From Cercis canadensis (lineage: Eukaryota > Streptophyta > Magnoliopsida > Fabales > Fabaceae): a stretch of DNA of 64,000 nucleotides. Within the stretch, counting starts at the first letter, position 1; each line of letters opens with the position of its first letter. Below, one piece after another: positions 1 to 13,300 of the stretch. The notes beneath the pieces are model-generated. The model saw only the letters and a program-made list of their open reading frames with translations, was not told the DNA's origin and made no database searches. The stretch is taken from assembly GCA_003255065.1 (NCBI GenBank), contig QAOA01008075.1:384608-448607 (forward strand), written 5' to 3'. Both the position numbers and the translations under genes were made by a program.

Positions 1-840
1 GGGACTCTGTTTCGGTTCATCCCTGTTTCTAAGTTGGATATTTTTCTTATCGTTCACTATATCTGGGGCTGGATAGTTTCCTGGTGAGTCACTATATCTG
101 GCCCAGGGCCCTGTTTCGGTTCGTCCCTAATTCTGACTCGGATATTTTTCTTATGGTTCACTTTATCTGGGACTGGACAGTTTCTTGGTGAGTCATTATA
201 TCTGCCCCGGAACCCTGTTTCGGTTCATCACTGTTTCTAAATGTTTCTAACTCGGATATTTTTCTTATAGTTCACTGTATCGAGGACTGGACAGCTTCCT
301 GGTGACTCACTATATCTGCCCCGGGACCCGTTTTCGGTTCATCCCTGTTTCTAACTCGTATATTTTGCTTATGGTTCACTGTACCTGGGGCTGGATAGTT
401 TCCTGGTGAGTCACTATATATGCCCCGGGACCCTTTTTCGGTTCATCCCAGTTTCTAATTGTTTCTAACTCGGATATTTTTCTTTTCGTTCACTGTATCT
501 GGGGCTGTACAGTTTCTTGGTGAGGCACTATATCTGCCTCGGGACCCATTTTCGGTTCATCCCTATTTCTAACATGGATATTTTGCTTTTGTTCACTGTA
601 CCTGGGGCTGGACAGTTTCCTGGTGAGACACTATATCTGCCCCGGGACCCTTTTTCGGTTCATCCATGTTTCTAAATGTTTCTAACTCGGATATTTTTTT
701 TATAATTCACTGTATCTATGACTGGACATATTCCTGGTGAGTCACTATATCTGCCCCGGGACCCTGTTTCGGTTCATCCCTGTTTCTAACTCAGATATTT
801 TTCTTCTGGTTCACAGTATCTACCTCGGGACCCGTTTTCG

Positions 841-1380
841 GTTCATCCCTGTTTCTAACTCGGATATTTTTCTTATGGTTCACTTTATCTGGGGCTGGAC
901 AGTTTCCTGGTGAGTCACTATATCTGCCCCGGGACCCGTTTTCGGTTCATCCCTGTTTCTAACTCGGATATTTTTCTTATGGTTCACTGTATCTGGGGCT
1001 GGACAGTTTCCTGGTGAGTCACTATATCTGCCCCGGGACCCTTTTTCGGTTCATCCCTGTTTCTAACTCGGATATTTTTCTTATGGTTCACTGTATCTGG
1101 GGCTGGACAGTTTCCTGGTGAGTCACTATATCTGCCCCGGAACCCGTTTTCGGTTCATCCCTGTTTCTAACTCGGATATTTTTCTTATGGTTCACTGTAT
1201 CTGGGGCTGGACAGTTTCCTGGTGAGTCACTATATCTGCCCCGGGACCCGTTTTCGGTTCATCCCTGTTTCTAACTCGGATATTTTTCTTATGGTTCACT
1301 GTATCTGGGGCTGGACAGTTTCCTGGTGAGTCACTATATCTGCCCCGGGACCCGTTTTCGGTTCATCCCTGTTTCTAACT
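841..1380 (+). repeat. Locally homogeneous run of 104-bp monomers
   Basis: About five successive 104-bp monomers are nearly identical to each other, most with the ACCCGTTTTCGG variant and a few with ACCCTTTTTCGG. They contrast with the mixed variants on both sides. This looks like a recent small amplification by unequal exchange inside the older diverged array. It ends where the GTACTTGGGGCTGG variant and the 820-bp block begin. Confidence 0.8.
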
Positions 1381-2149
1381 CGGATATTTTGCTTATGGTT
1401 CACTGTACTTGGGGCTGGACAGTTTCCTGGTGAGTCACTATATATGCCCCGGGACCCTTTTTCGGTTCATCCCAGTTTCTAATATTTTCTAACTCGGATA
1501 TTTTTCTTTTCGTTCACTGTATCTGGGGCTGTACAGTTTCCTGGTGAGGCACTATATCTGCCTCGGGACCCGTTTTCGGTTCATCCCTATTTCTAACTTG
1601 GATATTTTGCTTTTGTTCACTGTACCTGGGGCTGGACAGTTTCCTGGTGAGACACTATATCTGCCCCGGGACCCTTTTTCGGTTCATCCCTGTTTCTAAA
1701 TGTTCCTAACTCGGATATTTTTCTTATAATTCACTGTATCTATGACTGGACAGATTCCTGGTGAGTCACTATATCTGCCCCGGGACCCTGTTTCGGTTCA
1801 TCCCTGTTTCTAACTCAGATATTTTTCTTCTGGTTCACTGTATCTGCCTCGGGACCCGTTTTCAGTTCATCCCTTTTTCTAACTCGGATATTTTTCTTAT
1901 GGGTCACTTTATCTGGGACTGGACAGTTTCCTGGTGAGTCACTATATCTGCTCCAGCACCCTGTTTCGGTTCATCCCAGTTTCTAAATGTTTCTAACTCG
2001 TATATTTTTCTTATAGTGAACTTTATCTATGACTGGACAGACTCCTGGCGAGTCACTATGTTTGCCCTGGGACCCGCTTTCGGTACATCCCTGTTTCTAA
2101 CTGTTTCAGACTCAGATATTTTTCATACGGTTCACTGTATCTAGGGCTA
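1330..2149 (+). repeat. Segmental duplication, copy 1 (offset 5450 bp)
   Basis: This roughly 820-bp satellite block recurs at 6780-7599 with a constant offset of exactly 5450 bp, and so with no net indel. Shared private variants include TTCTAATATTTTCTAACTCG near 1467, TATTTTGCTTTTGTTCACTG near 1603, and ACTATGTTTGCCCTGGGACC near 2056. The copies differ at only scattered bases. Upstream of about 1330 the similarity drops to the general satellite level. Confidence 0.88.
1832..1900 (+). repeat. Truncated 69-bp monomer (representative of a recurrent class)
   Basis: Here GGTTCACTGTATCTG runs straight into CCTCGGGACCCG, skipping the 35 bp that normally lie between two TATCTG copies in the 104-bp monomer. 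The simplest origin is deletion between those short direct repeats. The class recurs about once per higher-order repeat, for example near 808, 3728, 7282, 9478, 11297, 22770, 24160, 27535, 34530, 36740, 41840, 46140, 51430, 55130 and 61880. It is usually preceded by the TTCTTCTGGTTCAC variant. It is a fixed HOR component, not repeated independent damage. Confidence 0.88.
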
Positions 2150-5100
2150 GACAGTTTCCTGGCGAGTCACTATATCTACCCTGGGACGCTGTTTCTATTC
2201 ATCCCTGTTTCTAACTGTTTCTTACTCAGATATTTTTCTTATGGTTCACTGTATCTGGGTCTGGACAGTTTCCGGGTGAGTCACTATTTCAGGACCAGGG
2301 CCCTGTTTCGGTTCATCCCTGTTTCTGAGTCAGAAATTTTTCTTATGGTTCCTTGTATCTAGGACTGGAAAGTTTCCTGGTGAGTCACTATATCTGCCCC
2401 AGGACCCTGTTTCGGTTCATCCATGTTTCTAACTGTTTCTTACTTGGATATTTTTCTTTTTGTTCATTGTATCTGGGGCTGGACAGTTTCCTGGTGAGTC
2501 ACTATATCTGCCCCGGGACCCTGTTTCGGTTCATCCCTGTTTCTAACTCGGATATTTTTTTTCTGGTTCACTGTATCTGGGGCTGGATAGTTTCCTGGTG
2601 AGTCACTATATCTGGGCCAGGGCCCTGTTTCGGTTCATCTCTATTTCTGACTCGGATATTTTTCTTATGGTTCACTTTATCTGGGACTGGACAGTTTCCT
2701 AATGAGTCACTATATCTGCCCTGGAACCCTATTTCGGTTCATCCCTGTTTCTAAAAGTTTCTAACTCGAATATTTTTCTTATAATTCACTGTATCTAGGA
2801 CTGGACATATTCTTGGTGAGTCAGTATATCTGCCCCGGGACCCGTTTTCGGTTCATCCCTGTTTCTAAGTCAGATATTTTTCATATCGTTCACTGTATCT
2901 GGGGCTGGACAGTTTCCTGTTGAGTCACTATATCAGCCCCGGGACCCTGTTTCGGTTCATCCCTATTTCGAACTCGAATATTTTTCTTCTAGTTCACTGT
3001 ATCTGGGGCTGGATAGTTTCCTGGTAAGTCACTATATCTACCACGGGACCCTGTTTCGGTTCATCCCTGTTTCTAACTCGGATATTTTTCTTCTGGTTCA
3101 CTGTATCTGGGGCTGGATAGTTTCCTGGTAAGGCACTATATCTGGCCCAGGGCCCTGTTTCGGTTCATCCCTATTTCTGACTCGGATATTTTTCCTCTGG
3201 TTCACTTTATCTGGGACTGGATAGTTTCCTGGTGAGTCACTATATCTGCTCTGGGACCCTGTTTCGATTCATTCCTGTTTCTAACTTGGATATTTTTCTT
3301 CTGGTTCACTGTATTTGGGGCTGGATAGTTTCCTGGTAAGTCACTATATCTAGGCCAGGGCCTTGTTTCAGTTCATCCCTATTTTTGACTCGGATATTTT
3401 TGTTATGTTTCACTTTATCTGGGACTGGACAATTTCCTGGTGAGTCACTATCTCTGCCCCAGGACCCTATTTCGGTTCATCCCTGTTTCTAAATATTTCT
3501 AACTCGAATATTTTTCATATAATTCACTGTATCTAGGACTGGACAGTTTCCTGGTGAGTCACTATATCAGCCTAGGAAGCCGTTTTCGGTTCATCCCTTT
3601 TTCTAACTCGGATATTTTGCTTATGGTTCACTATACCTGGGGCTGGACATATTCCTGGTGAGTCACTATATCTGCCCCGGGACCCTGTTTCGGTTCATCC
3701 CTGTTTCTAACTCAGATATTTTTCTTCTGGTTCACTGTATCTGCCTCGGTACCCGTTTTCAGTTCATCCCTTTTTCTAACTCAGATATTTTTCTTATGGT
3801 TCACTTTATCTGGGACTGGACAGTTTCCTGGTGAGTCACTATATCTGCTCCAGGACCCTGTTTCGGTTCATCCCAGTTTCTAAATCTTTCTAACTCGTAT
3901 ATTATTCGTATAGTGAACTTTATCGAGGAATGGACAGACTCCTGGCGAGTCACTATGTTTGCCCCGGGACTCGCTTTCGGTACATCCCTGTTTCTAAACG
4001 TTTCAGACTCAGATATTTTTCATACGGTTCACTGTATCTAAGGCTAGACAGTTTGCTGGCGACTCACTATATCTACCCTGGGACGCTGTTTCTATTCATC
4101 CCTGTTTCTAACTGTTTCTTACTCAGATATTTTTCTTATGGTTCACTGTATCTGGGTCTGGACAGTTTCCGGGTGAGTCACTATTTCAGGCCCAGGGCCC
4201 TGTTTCGGTTCATCCCTGTTTTTGAGTCAGATATTTTTCTTATGGTTCCTTGTATATGGGACTGGAAAGTTTCCTGGTGAGTCACTATATCTGCCCCAGG
4301 ACCCTGTTTCGGTTCATCCACGTTTCCAACTGTTTCTTACTTGGATATTTTTCTTTTTGTTCATTGTATCTGGGGCTGGACAGTTTCCTGGTGAGTCACT
4401 ATATCTGCCCGGGACCCTGTTTCGGTTAATCCCTGTTTCTAACTCGGATATTTTTCTTATGGTTCACTATATCTGGGGCTGCATAGTTTCCTGGTGAGTC
4501 ACTATATCTGGGCCAGGGCCCTGTTTCGGTTCGTCCTTATTTCTGACTCGGATATTTTTCTTATGGTTCACTTTATCTGGGACTGGAAAGTTTCCTAGTG
4601 AGTCATTATATCTGCCCCGGAACCCTGTTTCGGTTCATCCCTGTTTCTAAATGTTTCTAACTCGGATATTTTTCTTATAGTTCACTGTATCGAGGACAAG
4701 ACAGTTTTTGGTGAGTCACTATATCTGCCCCGGGACCCTATTTCGGTTCATCCCTTTTTCTAACTCGGATATTTTGCTTATGGTTCACTGTACCTGCGGC
4801 TGGACAGTTTCTTGTTGTGTCACTATATCTGCCCCGGGACCCTTTTTCGGTTCATCCCTGTTTCTAACTCGGATAGTTTTCTTTTCATTCACTGTATCTG
4901 GGGCTGGATAGTTTCCTGGTGAGTCACTATATCTGGGCCGGGACCTTGTTTCGGTTCATCCCTGTTTCTAACTCGGATAATTTTCTTCTGGTTCACTGTA
5001 ACTGGGGCTGACTAGTTTCCTGGTGAGTCACTATATCTGGGCCAGGGCCCTGTTTCGGTTCATCCCTATTCCTGACTCGAATATTTTTCTTATGGTTCAC

Positions 5101-6779
5101 TTTATCTGGGACTGGGCATTTTCCTGGTGAGTCACTATATCTGCCCCGGGACCCTGTTTCGGTTCATCCCGGTTTCTAAATGTTTCTAACTCGGATATTT
5201 TTCTTATATTTCATTGTATAGAAGACCGGACAGTTTCCTGGTGAGTCACTATCTCTGCCCCAGGACCTTATTTCGGTTCATCCCTGTTTCTAAATATTTC
5301 TAACTCGAATATTTTTCTTATAATTCACTGTATCTAGGACTGGCCAATTTCCTGGTGAGTCACATATCTGCCTCGGGAGCCGTTTTCGGCTCATCCCTTT
5401 TTGTAACTCGGATATTTTGCTTATGGTTCACTGTACCTGGGGCTGGACAGTTTCCTGGTGAGTCACTATATCTGCCCCGGGACCCTGTTTCGGTTCATTC
5501 CTTCTTCTAATTGTTTCTTACTTGGATATTTTTCCTTTGGTTCACTGTATCTGGGGCTGGACAGTTTCCTGGTGAGGCACTATATCTGCCTCGGGACCCG
5601 TTTTCGGTTCATCTCTATTTCTAACTCGGATATTTTTCTTATGGTTCACTTTATCTGGGACTGGACAGTTTCCTGGTGAGTCACTATATCTGCTCCGGGA
5701 CTCTGTTTCGGTTCGTCCCTGTTTCTAAATGTTTCTAACTCCTATATTTTTCTTATAGTGCACTTTATCGAGGACTGGACAGACTCCTGGTGAGTCATTA
5801 TATCTGCCCCGGGACCCGCTTTCGGTACATCCCTGTTTCTAAACGTTTCAGACTCAGATATTTCTCATACGGTTCACTGTATCTAAGGCTAGACAGTTTC
5901 CTGGCGAGTCACTATATCTACCCTGGGACGCTGTTTCTATTCATCCCTGTTTCTAACTGTTTCTTACTCAGATATTTTTCTTATGGTTCACTGTATCTGG
6001 GTCTGGACAGTTTCCGGGTGAGTCACTATTTCAGGCCCAGGGCCCTGTTTCGGTTCATCCCTGTTTCTGAGTCAGATATTTTTCTTATGGTTCCTTGTAT
6101 CTGGGACTGGAAAGTTTCCTGGTGAGTCACTATATCTGCCCCAGGACCCTGTTTCGGTTCATCCACGTTTCCAACTGTTTCTTACTTGGATAATTTTGGT
6201 TTTGTTCATTGTATCTAGGGCTAGACAGTTTCCTGGTGAGTCACTATATCTAGGCCAGGGCCTTGTTTCAGTTCATCCCTATTTTTGACTCGGATATTTT
6301 TGTTATGTTTCACATTATCTGGGACTGGACAATTTCCTGGTGAGTCACTATCTCTGCCCCGAGACCCTATTTCGGTTCATCCCTGTTTCTAAATATTTCT
6401 AACTCGAATATTTTTCATATAATTCACTGTATCTAGGACTGGACAGTTTCCTGGTGAGTCACTATATCAGCCTAGGGAGCCGTTTTCGGTTCATCCCTTT
6501 TTCTAACTCGGATATTTCGCTTATGGTTCACTATACCTGGGGCTGGACAGTTTCCTGGTGAGTCACTATATCTGCCCCGGGACCCTGTTTTGGTTCATCC
6601 CTATTTCTAACTCGAATATTTTTCTTCTAGTTCACTGTATCTGGGGCTGGATTGTTTCCTGGTGAGTCACGACATCTGCCACGGGACCCTGTTTCGATTC
6701 ATCCCTGTTTCTAAATGTTTCTAACTCAAATATTTTTCTTATAATTCACTGTATCTAGAACTGGACAGATTTCTGGTGA

Positions 6780-7599
6780 GTCACTATATCTGCCCTGGGA
6801 CCCGTTTTCGGTTCATCCCTGTTTCTAACTCGGATATTTTGCTTATGGTTCACTGTACTTGGGGCTGGACAGTTTCCTGGTGAGTCACTATATATGCCCC
6901 GGGACCCTTTTTCGGTTCATCCCAGTTTCTAATATTTTCTAACTCGGATATTTTTCTTTTCGTTCACTGTATCTGGGGCTGTACAGTTTCCTGGTGAGGC
7001 ACTATATCTGCCTCGGGACCCGTTTTCGGTTCATCCCTATTTCTAACTTGGATATTTTGCTTTTGTTCACTGTACCTGGGGCTGGACAGTTTCCTGGTGA
7101 GACACTATATTTGCCCCGGGACCCTTTTTCGATTCATCCCGATTTCTAAATGTTCCTAACTCGGATATTTTTCTTATAATTCACTGTATCTATGACTGGA
7201 CAGATTCCTGGTGAGTCACTATATCTGCCCCGGGACCCTGTTTCGGTTCATCCCTGTTTCTAACTCAGATATTTTTCTTCTGGTTCACTGTATCTGCCTC
7301 GGGACCCGTTTTCAGTTCATCCCTTTTTCTAACTCGGATATTTTTCTTATGGGTCACTTTATCTGGGACTGGACAGTTTCCTGGTGAGTCACTATATCTG
7401 CTCCAGCACCCTGTTTCGGTTCATCCCAGTTTCTAAATGTTTCTAACTCGTATATTTTTCTTATAGTGAACTTTATCTATGACTGGACAGACTCATGGCG
7501 AGACACTATGTTTGCCCTGGGACCCGCTTTCGGTACATCCCTGTTTCTAACTATTTCAGACTCAGATATTTTTCATACGGTTCACTGTATCTAGGGCTA
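6780..7599 (+). repeat. Segmental duplication, copy 2 (offset 5450 bp)
   Basis: Second copy of the block at 1330-2149. It stops abruptly at 7599, where CTAGGGCTA is joined directly to ACTTTATCGAGGACTGG. In other repeats CTAGGGCTAG is followed by ACAGTTTCC, so the join is a recombination breakpoint rather than point divergence. The intervening 4.6 kb is ordinary diverged satellite. Confidence 0.88.
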
Positions 7600-8887
7600 A
7601 CTTTATCGAGGACTGGACAGACTCCTGCCGAGTCACTATATCTGCCTCGGGACCCGCTTTCGGTACATCCCTGTTTCTAACTTTTTCTCACTCAGATATT
7701 TTCCTTACGGTTCACTGTATCTAGGGCTAGACAGTTTCCTGGTGAGTCATTATATCTACCCCGGGACCTTGTTTCTGTTCATCCCTGTTTCTAACTGTTT
7801 CTTAATCGGATATTTTTCTTATGGTTCACTATATCTGGGGTTGGACAGTTTCCGGGTGAGTCACTATTTAAGGCCCAGGGCCCTGTTTCGGTTCATCCCT
7901 GTATCTGGGACTGGACAGTTTGCTGGTGAGTCACTATATCTGCCCCAGGACCCTGTTTCGGTTCATCCCTGTTTCTAACTGTTTCTTACTTGGATATTTT
8001 TCTTTTGGTTCACTATATCTGGGGCTGGACAGTTTCCTGGTGAGTCACTATATCTGCCCCGGGACCCTGTTTCAGTTCATCCCTGTTTCTAACTCGGATA
8101 TTTTTCTTATGATTCACTGTATCTGGGGCTGCATAGTTTCCTGGTGAGTCACTATATCTGGCCCAAGGCCATGTTTCGGTTCGTCCCTATTTCTGACTCG
8201 GATATTTTTCTTATGGTTCACTTTATGTGGACTGGACAGTTTCCTGGTGAGTCACTATATCTGCCCCGGAACCCTGTTTCGGTTCATCCCTGTTTCTAAA
8301 TGTTTCTAACTCGGATATTTTTCTTCTAGTTCACTGAATCGAGAACTGGACAGTTTCCTGGTGAGTCACTATATTTTCCCCGGGACCCTGTTTCAGTTCA
8401 TCCCTGTTTCTAACTCGGATATTTTGTTTATGGTTCACTGTACCTGCGGCTGGACGGTTTCCTGGTGTGTCACTATATCTGCCCCGGGAACCTTTTTCGG
8501 TTCATCCCTGTTTCTAACTATTTCTGACTCAGATATTTTTCTTACGGTTCACTGTATCTAGGGCTAGACAGTTTCCTGGTGAGTCATTATATCTACCCCG
8601 AGACCCTGTTTCGGTTCATCCCTGTTTCTAACTGTTTCTAACTCGGATATTTTTTTTATGGTTCACTGTATCTGGGGCTGGACAGTTTCCTGGTAAGTCA
8701 CTATATCTGCCCCGGGACCCTGTTTCGGTTCATCCCTGTTTCTAACTCGAATATTTTTCTTCTGGTTCACTGTATCTGGGGCTGGATAGTTTCCTGGTGA
8801 GTCACTATATCTGCCACGGGACCCTGTTTCGATTAATCCCTGTTTCTAAATGTTTCTAACTCGAATATTTTTCTTATAATTCATTGT

Positions 8888-9010
8888 ATCTAGAACCGGA
8901 CAGATTTCTGGTGAGTCACTATATCTGCCCCGGGACCCGTTTTCATATAATTCACTGTATCTAGAACTGGACAGTTTCCTGGTGAGTCACTATATCTGCC
9001 CCGGGACCCT
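8888..9010 (+). repeat. Internal deletion in monomer (TTTTC junction)
   Basis: CCCGTTTTC is followed directly by ATATAATTCACTG, losing the stretch that normally runs from CGGTTCATCC through GGATATTTTTC. TTTTC is present at both edges of the missing segment in intact monomers, consistent with a microhomology-mediated or slippage deletion. Confidence 0.7.
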
Positions 9011-12000
9011 GTTTCGGTTCATCCCTGTTTCTAATTCAGATCTTTTTCTTCTGGTTCACTGTATCTGGAGCTGGGTAGTTTCCTGTTGAGTTACTATATC
9101 TGGCCTAGGGCCATTTTCGGTTCATCCCTGTTTCTGACTCTGATATATTTCTTATGGTTCACTGTATCTGGGGCTGGACAGTTTCCTGGTGAGTCATTAT
9201 ATCTGCCCCCGGGACCCTGTTTCGGTTCATCCCTATTTCTAACTCGAATATTTTGCTTATGGGTCACTGTGCCTGGGGCTTGACAGTTTCTTGGTGAGAC
9301 ACTATATCTTCCCCGGGACCTTTTTTCGGTTCACACCTGTTTCTAAATGTTTCTAACTCGGATATTTTTCTTATAATTCACTGTATCTATGACTGGACAG
9401 ATTCCTGGTGAGTCACTATATCTGCCCCGAGACCCTGTTTCGGTTCATCCCTCTTTCTAACTCAGATATTTTTCTTCTGGTTCACTGTATCTGCCTCGGG
9501 AGCCGTTTTCGGTTCATCACTTTTTCTAACTCGGAATTTTTCTTATGGTTCACTTTATCTGGGACTAGACAGTTTCCTGGTGAGTCACTATATGTTCTCT
9601 GGGATCCTGTTTCGGTTCATCCCTGTTTCTAAATGTTTCTAACTCGTATATTTTTCTTATAGTGCACTGTATCGAGGACCGGACAGATTCCTGGCGAGAC
9701 ACTATATCTGCCCCGGGACCCTGTTTCTGTTCATCCCGATTTCTAACTGTTTCTTACTCGGATATTTTTCTTATGGTTCACCGTATCTGGGGCTGGACAA
9801 TTTCCGGGTGAGTCACTATTTCAGGCCCAGGGCCCTGTTTCGGTTCATCCCTTTTTCGGAGTCAGATATTTTTCTTATGGTTCCCTGTGTCTGGGACTGG
9901 ACAGTTTCCTGGTGAGTCACTATATCTGCCCCAGGACCCTGTTTCGGTTCATCCCTGTTTCTAACTCGGATATTTTTCTTCTGGTTGACTGTATCTGGGG
10001 CTGGACAGTTTCCTGGTGAGTCACTATATCTGGGCTAGGGCCCTGTTTCGGTTCATCCTTATTCCTGAGTCGGATATTTTTCTTATGGTTCACTGTATCT
10101 GGGGCTGCATAGTTTCCTGGTGAGTCACTATATCTGGCCCAGGGTTCTGTTTCGGTTCGTCCCTATTTCTGACTCGGATATTTTTCTTATGGTTCACTTT
10201 ATCCAGGACTGGACAGTTTCCTGGTGAGTCACTATATTTGCCTCAGAACTCTGTTTCGGTTCATCCCTGTTTCTAAATGTTTCTAACTCGTATTTTTTTC
10301 TTATAGTGCACTTTATCGAGGACTGGACAGACTCCTGGCGAGTCACTATATCTGCCTGGGGACCTGGTTTTGGTACATCCCTATTTCTAACTGTTTCTGA
10401 CTTAGATATTTTTCTTACGGTTCACTGTATCTAGGGCTAGACAGTTTCCTGGTGAGTCACTATATCTACCCCGGGACCCTGTTTCGGTTCATCCCTGTTT
10501 CTAACTCGGATATTTTTTTTATAGTTCACTGTATCTGGGGCTGGACAGTTTCCTGGTGAGTCACTATGTCTGCCCCGGCACCCTGTTTCGGTTCATCCCT
10601 GTTTCTAAATGTTTCTAACTCGAATATTTTTCTTATAGTTCACTGTATCTAGGACTGGTCAGTTTCCTGGTGAGTCACTATCTCTGCCCCGGGACCCTAT
10701 TTTTGTTCATCCCTATTTCTAAATATTTCTAACTCGAATATTTTTCTTATAATTCACTGTATCTAGGACTGGACAGTTTCCTGGTGAGTCACTATATCTG
10801 CCTCGGGAGCCGTTTTCGGTTCATCCCTTTTTCTAACTCGGATATTTTGCTTATGGTTCACTGTACCTGGGGCTGGACAGTTTCCAGGTGAGTCACTATA
10901 TATGCCCCGGGACCCTTTTTCGGTTCATCCTAGTTTCTAACTGTTTTTCACTCGGATATTTTTCTTTTGGTTCACTGTAACTGGGGCTGGACAGTTTCCT
11001 GGTGAGGCACTATATCTGCCTCGGGACCCGTTTTCGGTTTATCCCTATTTCTAACACGGTTATTTTTCTTATGGTTCACTGTACCTGAGGCTGGACAGTT
11101 TCCTGGTGAGACACTAGTTCTGCCCTGGGACCTTTTTTCGGTTCATCCCTGTTTCTAAATGTTTCTAACTCGGATATTTTTCTTATAATTCACTGTATCT
11201 ATGACTGGACAGATTCCTGGTGAGTCATTATATCTGCCCCGGGACCCTGTTTCGGTTCATCCCTATTTCTAACTTAGATATTTTTCTTCTGGTTCACTGT
11301 ATGGGCCTCGGGACCCGTTTTCGGTTCATCCCTTTTTCTAACTCGGATATTTTTCTTATGGTTCACTTTATCTGGTGTTGGACAGTTTCCGGGTGAGTCA
11401 CTATTTCAGGCCCAGGGTCCTGTTTCGGTTCATCCCTGTTTCTAAATTTTTCTAACTCGGATATTTTTCTTATAGTTCACTGCATCGAGGACTGGACAGA
11501 TTCCTGGTGAGTCACTATATCTGCCCCGGGACCCTTTTTCGGTTCATCCCTGTTTCTAACTCGGATATTTTTCTTTTGGTTCACTGTATCTGGGACTGGA
11601 CAGTTTCCTGGTGAGTCACTATATCTGCCCCGGGACCCTGTTTCAGTTCATCCCTGTTTCTAACTCGGATATTTTTCTTATGGTTCACTGTATCTGGGGC
11701 TGGACAGTTTCCGGGTGAGTCACTATTTAAGGCCCAGGGCCCTGTTTCGGTTCATCCCTGTTTCTGAGTCAGATATTTTTCTTATGGTTCCCTGTATCTG
11801 GGACTGGACAGTTTCCTGGTGAGTCACTATATCTGCCCCAGGACCCTGTTTCAGTTCATCCCTGTTTCTAACTCGGATATTTTTCTTATGGTTCACTGTA
11901 TCTGGGGCTGGATAGTTTCCTGGTGAGTCACTATATCTGGCCCAGGGCCCTGTTTCGGTTCGTCCCTATTTCTGACTCGGATATTTTTCTTATGGTTAAC

Positions 12001-12949
12001 TTTATCTGGGACTGGACAGTTTCCTGGTGAGTCACTATATCTGCCCCGGGACCCTGTTTCGGTTCATCCCTGTTTCTAAATGTTTCTAACTCGGATATTT
12101 TTCTTATAATTCACTGTATCTATGACTGGACAAATTCCTGGTGAGTCACTATATCTGCCCCAGGACCCTTTTTCAGTTTATCCCTGTTTCTAACTCGGAT
12201 ATTTTTCTTATAGTTCACTGTATCTGGGGCTGGATAGTTTCCTGGTGAGTCACTATATCTGGCCCAGGGCCCTGTTTCGGTTCGTCCCTATTTCTAACTC
12301 AGATATTTTTCTTATGGTTCACTTTATCTGGGACTGGACAGTTTCTTGGTGAGTCACTATATCTGCCCCGGAACCCTGTTTCGGTTCATCCCTGTTTCTA
12401 AATTTTTCTAACTCGGATATTTTTCTTATAGTTCACTGCATCGAGGACTGGACAGATTCCTGGTGAGTCACTATATCTGCCCCGGGACCCGTTTTCGGTT
12501 CATCCCTGTTTCTAACTCGGATATTTTCCTTATGGTTCACTGTACCTAGGGCTGGACAGTTTCCTGGTGAGTCACTATATATGCCTGGGACCCTTTTTCG
12601 GTTCATCCCAGTTTGTAACTGTTTCTAACTCGGATATTTTTTTTTTGGTTCACTGTATCTGGGGCTGGACAGTTTCCTAGTGAGGCAATATATCTGCCTC
12701 GAGACCCGTTTTCGGTTCATCCCTATTTCTAACTCGGATATTTTGTTTATGGTTCGCTGTACCTGGAGCTGGACAGTTTCCTGGTGAGACACTATATCTG
12801 CCCCGAGACCCTTTTTCGGTTCATCCCTGTTTCTAAATGTTTCAAACTCGGATATTTTTGTTATAATTCATTGTCTCTATGACTGGACAGATTCCTGGTG
12901 AGTCACTATATCTGCCCCGGGACCCTGTTTCAGTTCATCCCTGTTTCTA

Positions 12950-13300
12950 ACTCAGATATTTTTCTTCTGGTTTACTTTATTTGCCTCGGGACCCGTTTTC
13001 GGTTCATCCTTATTTCTAACTCAGATATTTTTCTTATGGTTCAATTTATCTGGGACTGGACAGTTTCCTGGTGAGTCACTATATCTGCTCCGGGACCCTG
13101 TTTCAGTTCATCCCTGTTTCTAACTCAGATATTTTTCTTCTGGTTCACTGTATCTGCCTCGGGACCCGTTTTCGGTTCATCCTTTTTTCTAACTCGGATA
13201 TTTTTCTTATGGTTCAATTTATCTGGGACTGGACAGTTTCCTGGTGAGTCACTATATCTGCTCCGGGACCCTGTTTCGGTTCATCCCTGTTTCTAAATGT
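12950..13300 (+). repeat. 173-bp tandem duplication (69-mer + 104-mer)
   Basis: The variant TTCAATTTATCTGGGACTGG appears at about 13040 and again 173 bp later. Each copy follows a CAGATATTTTTCTTCTGG monomer and a 69-bp truncated monomer. A 69+104-bp dimer has therefore been duplicated in tandem, which explains two 69-mers only 173 bp apart. Confidence 0.82.
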
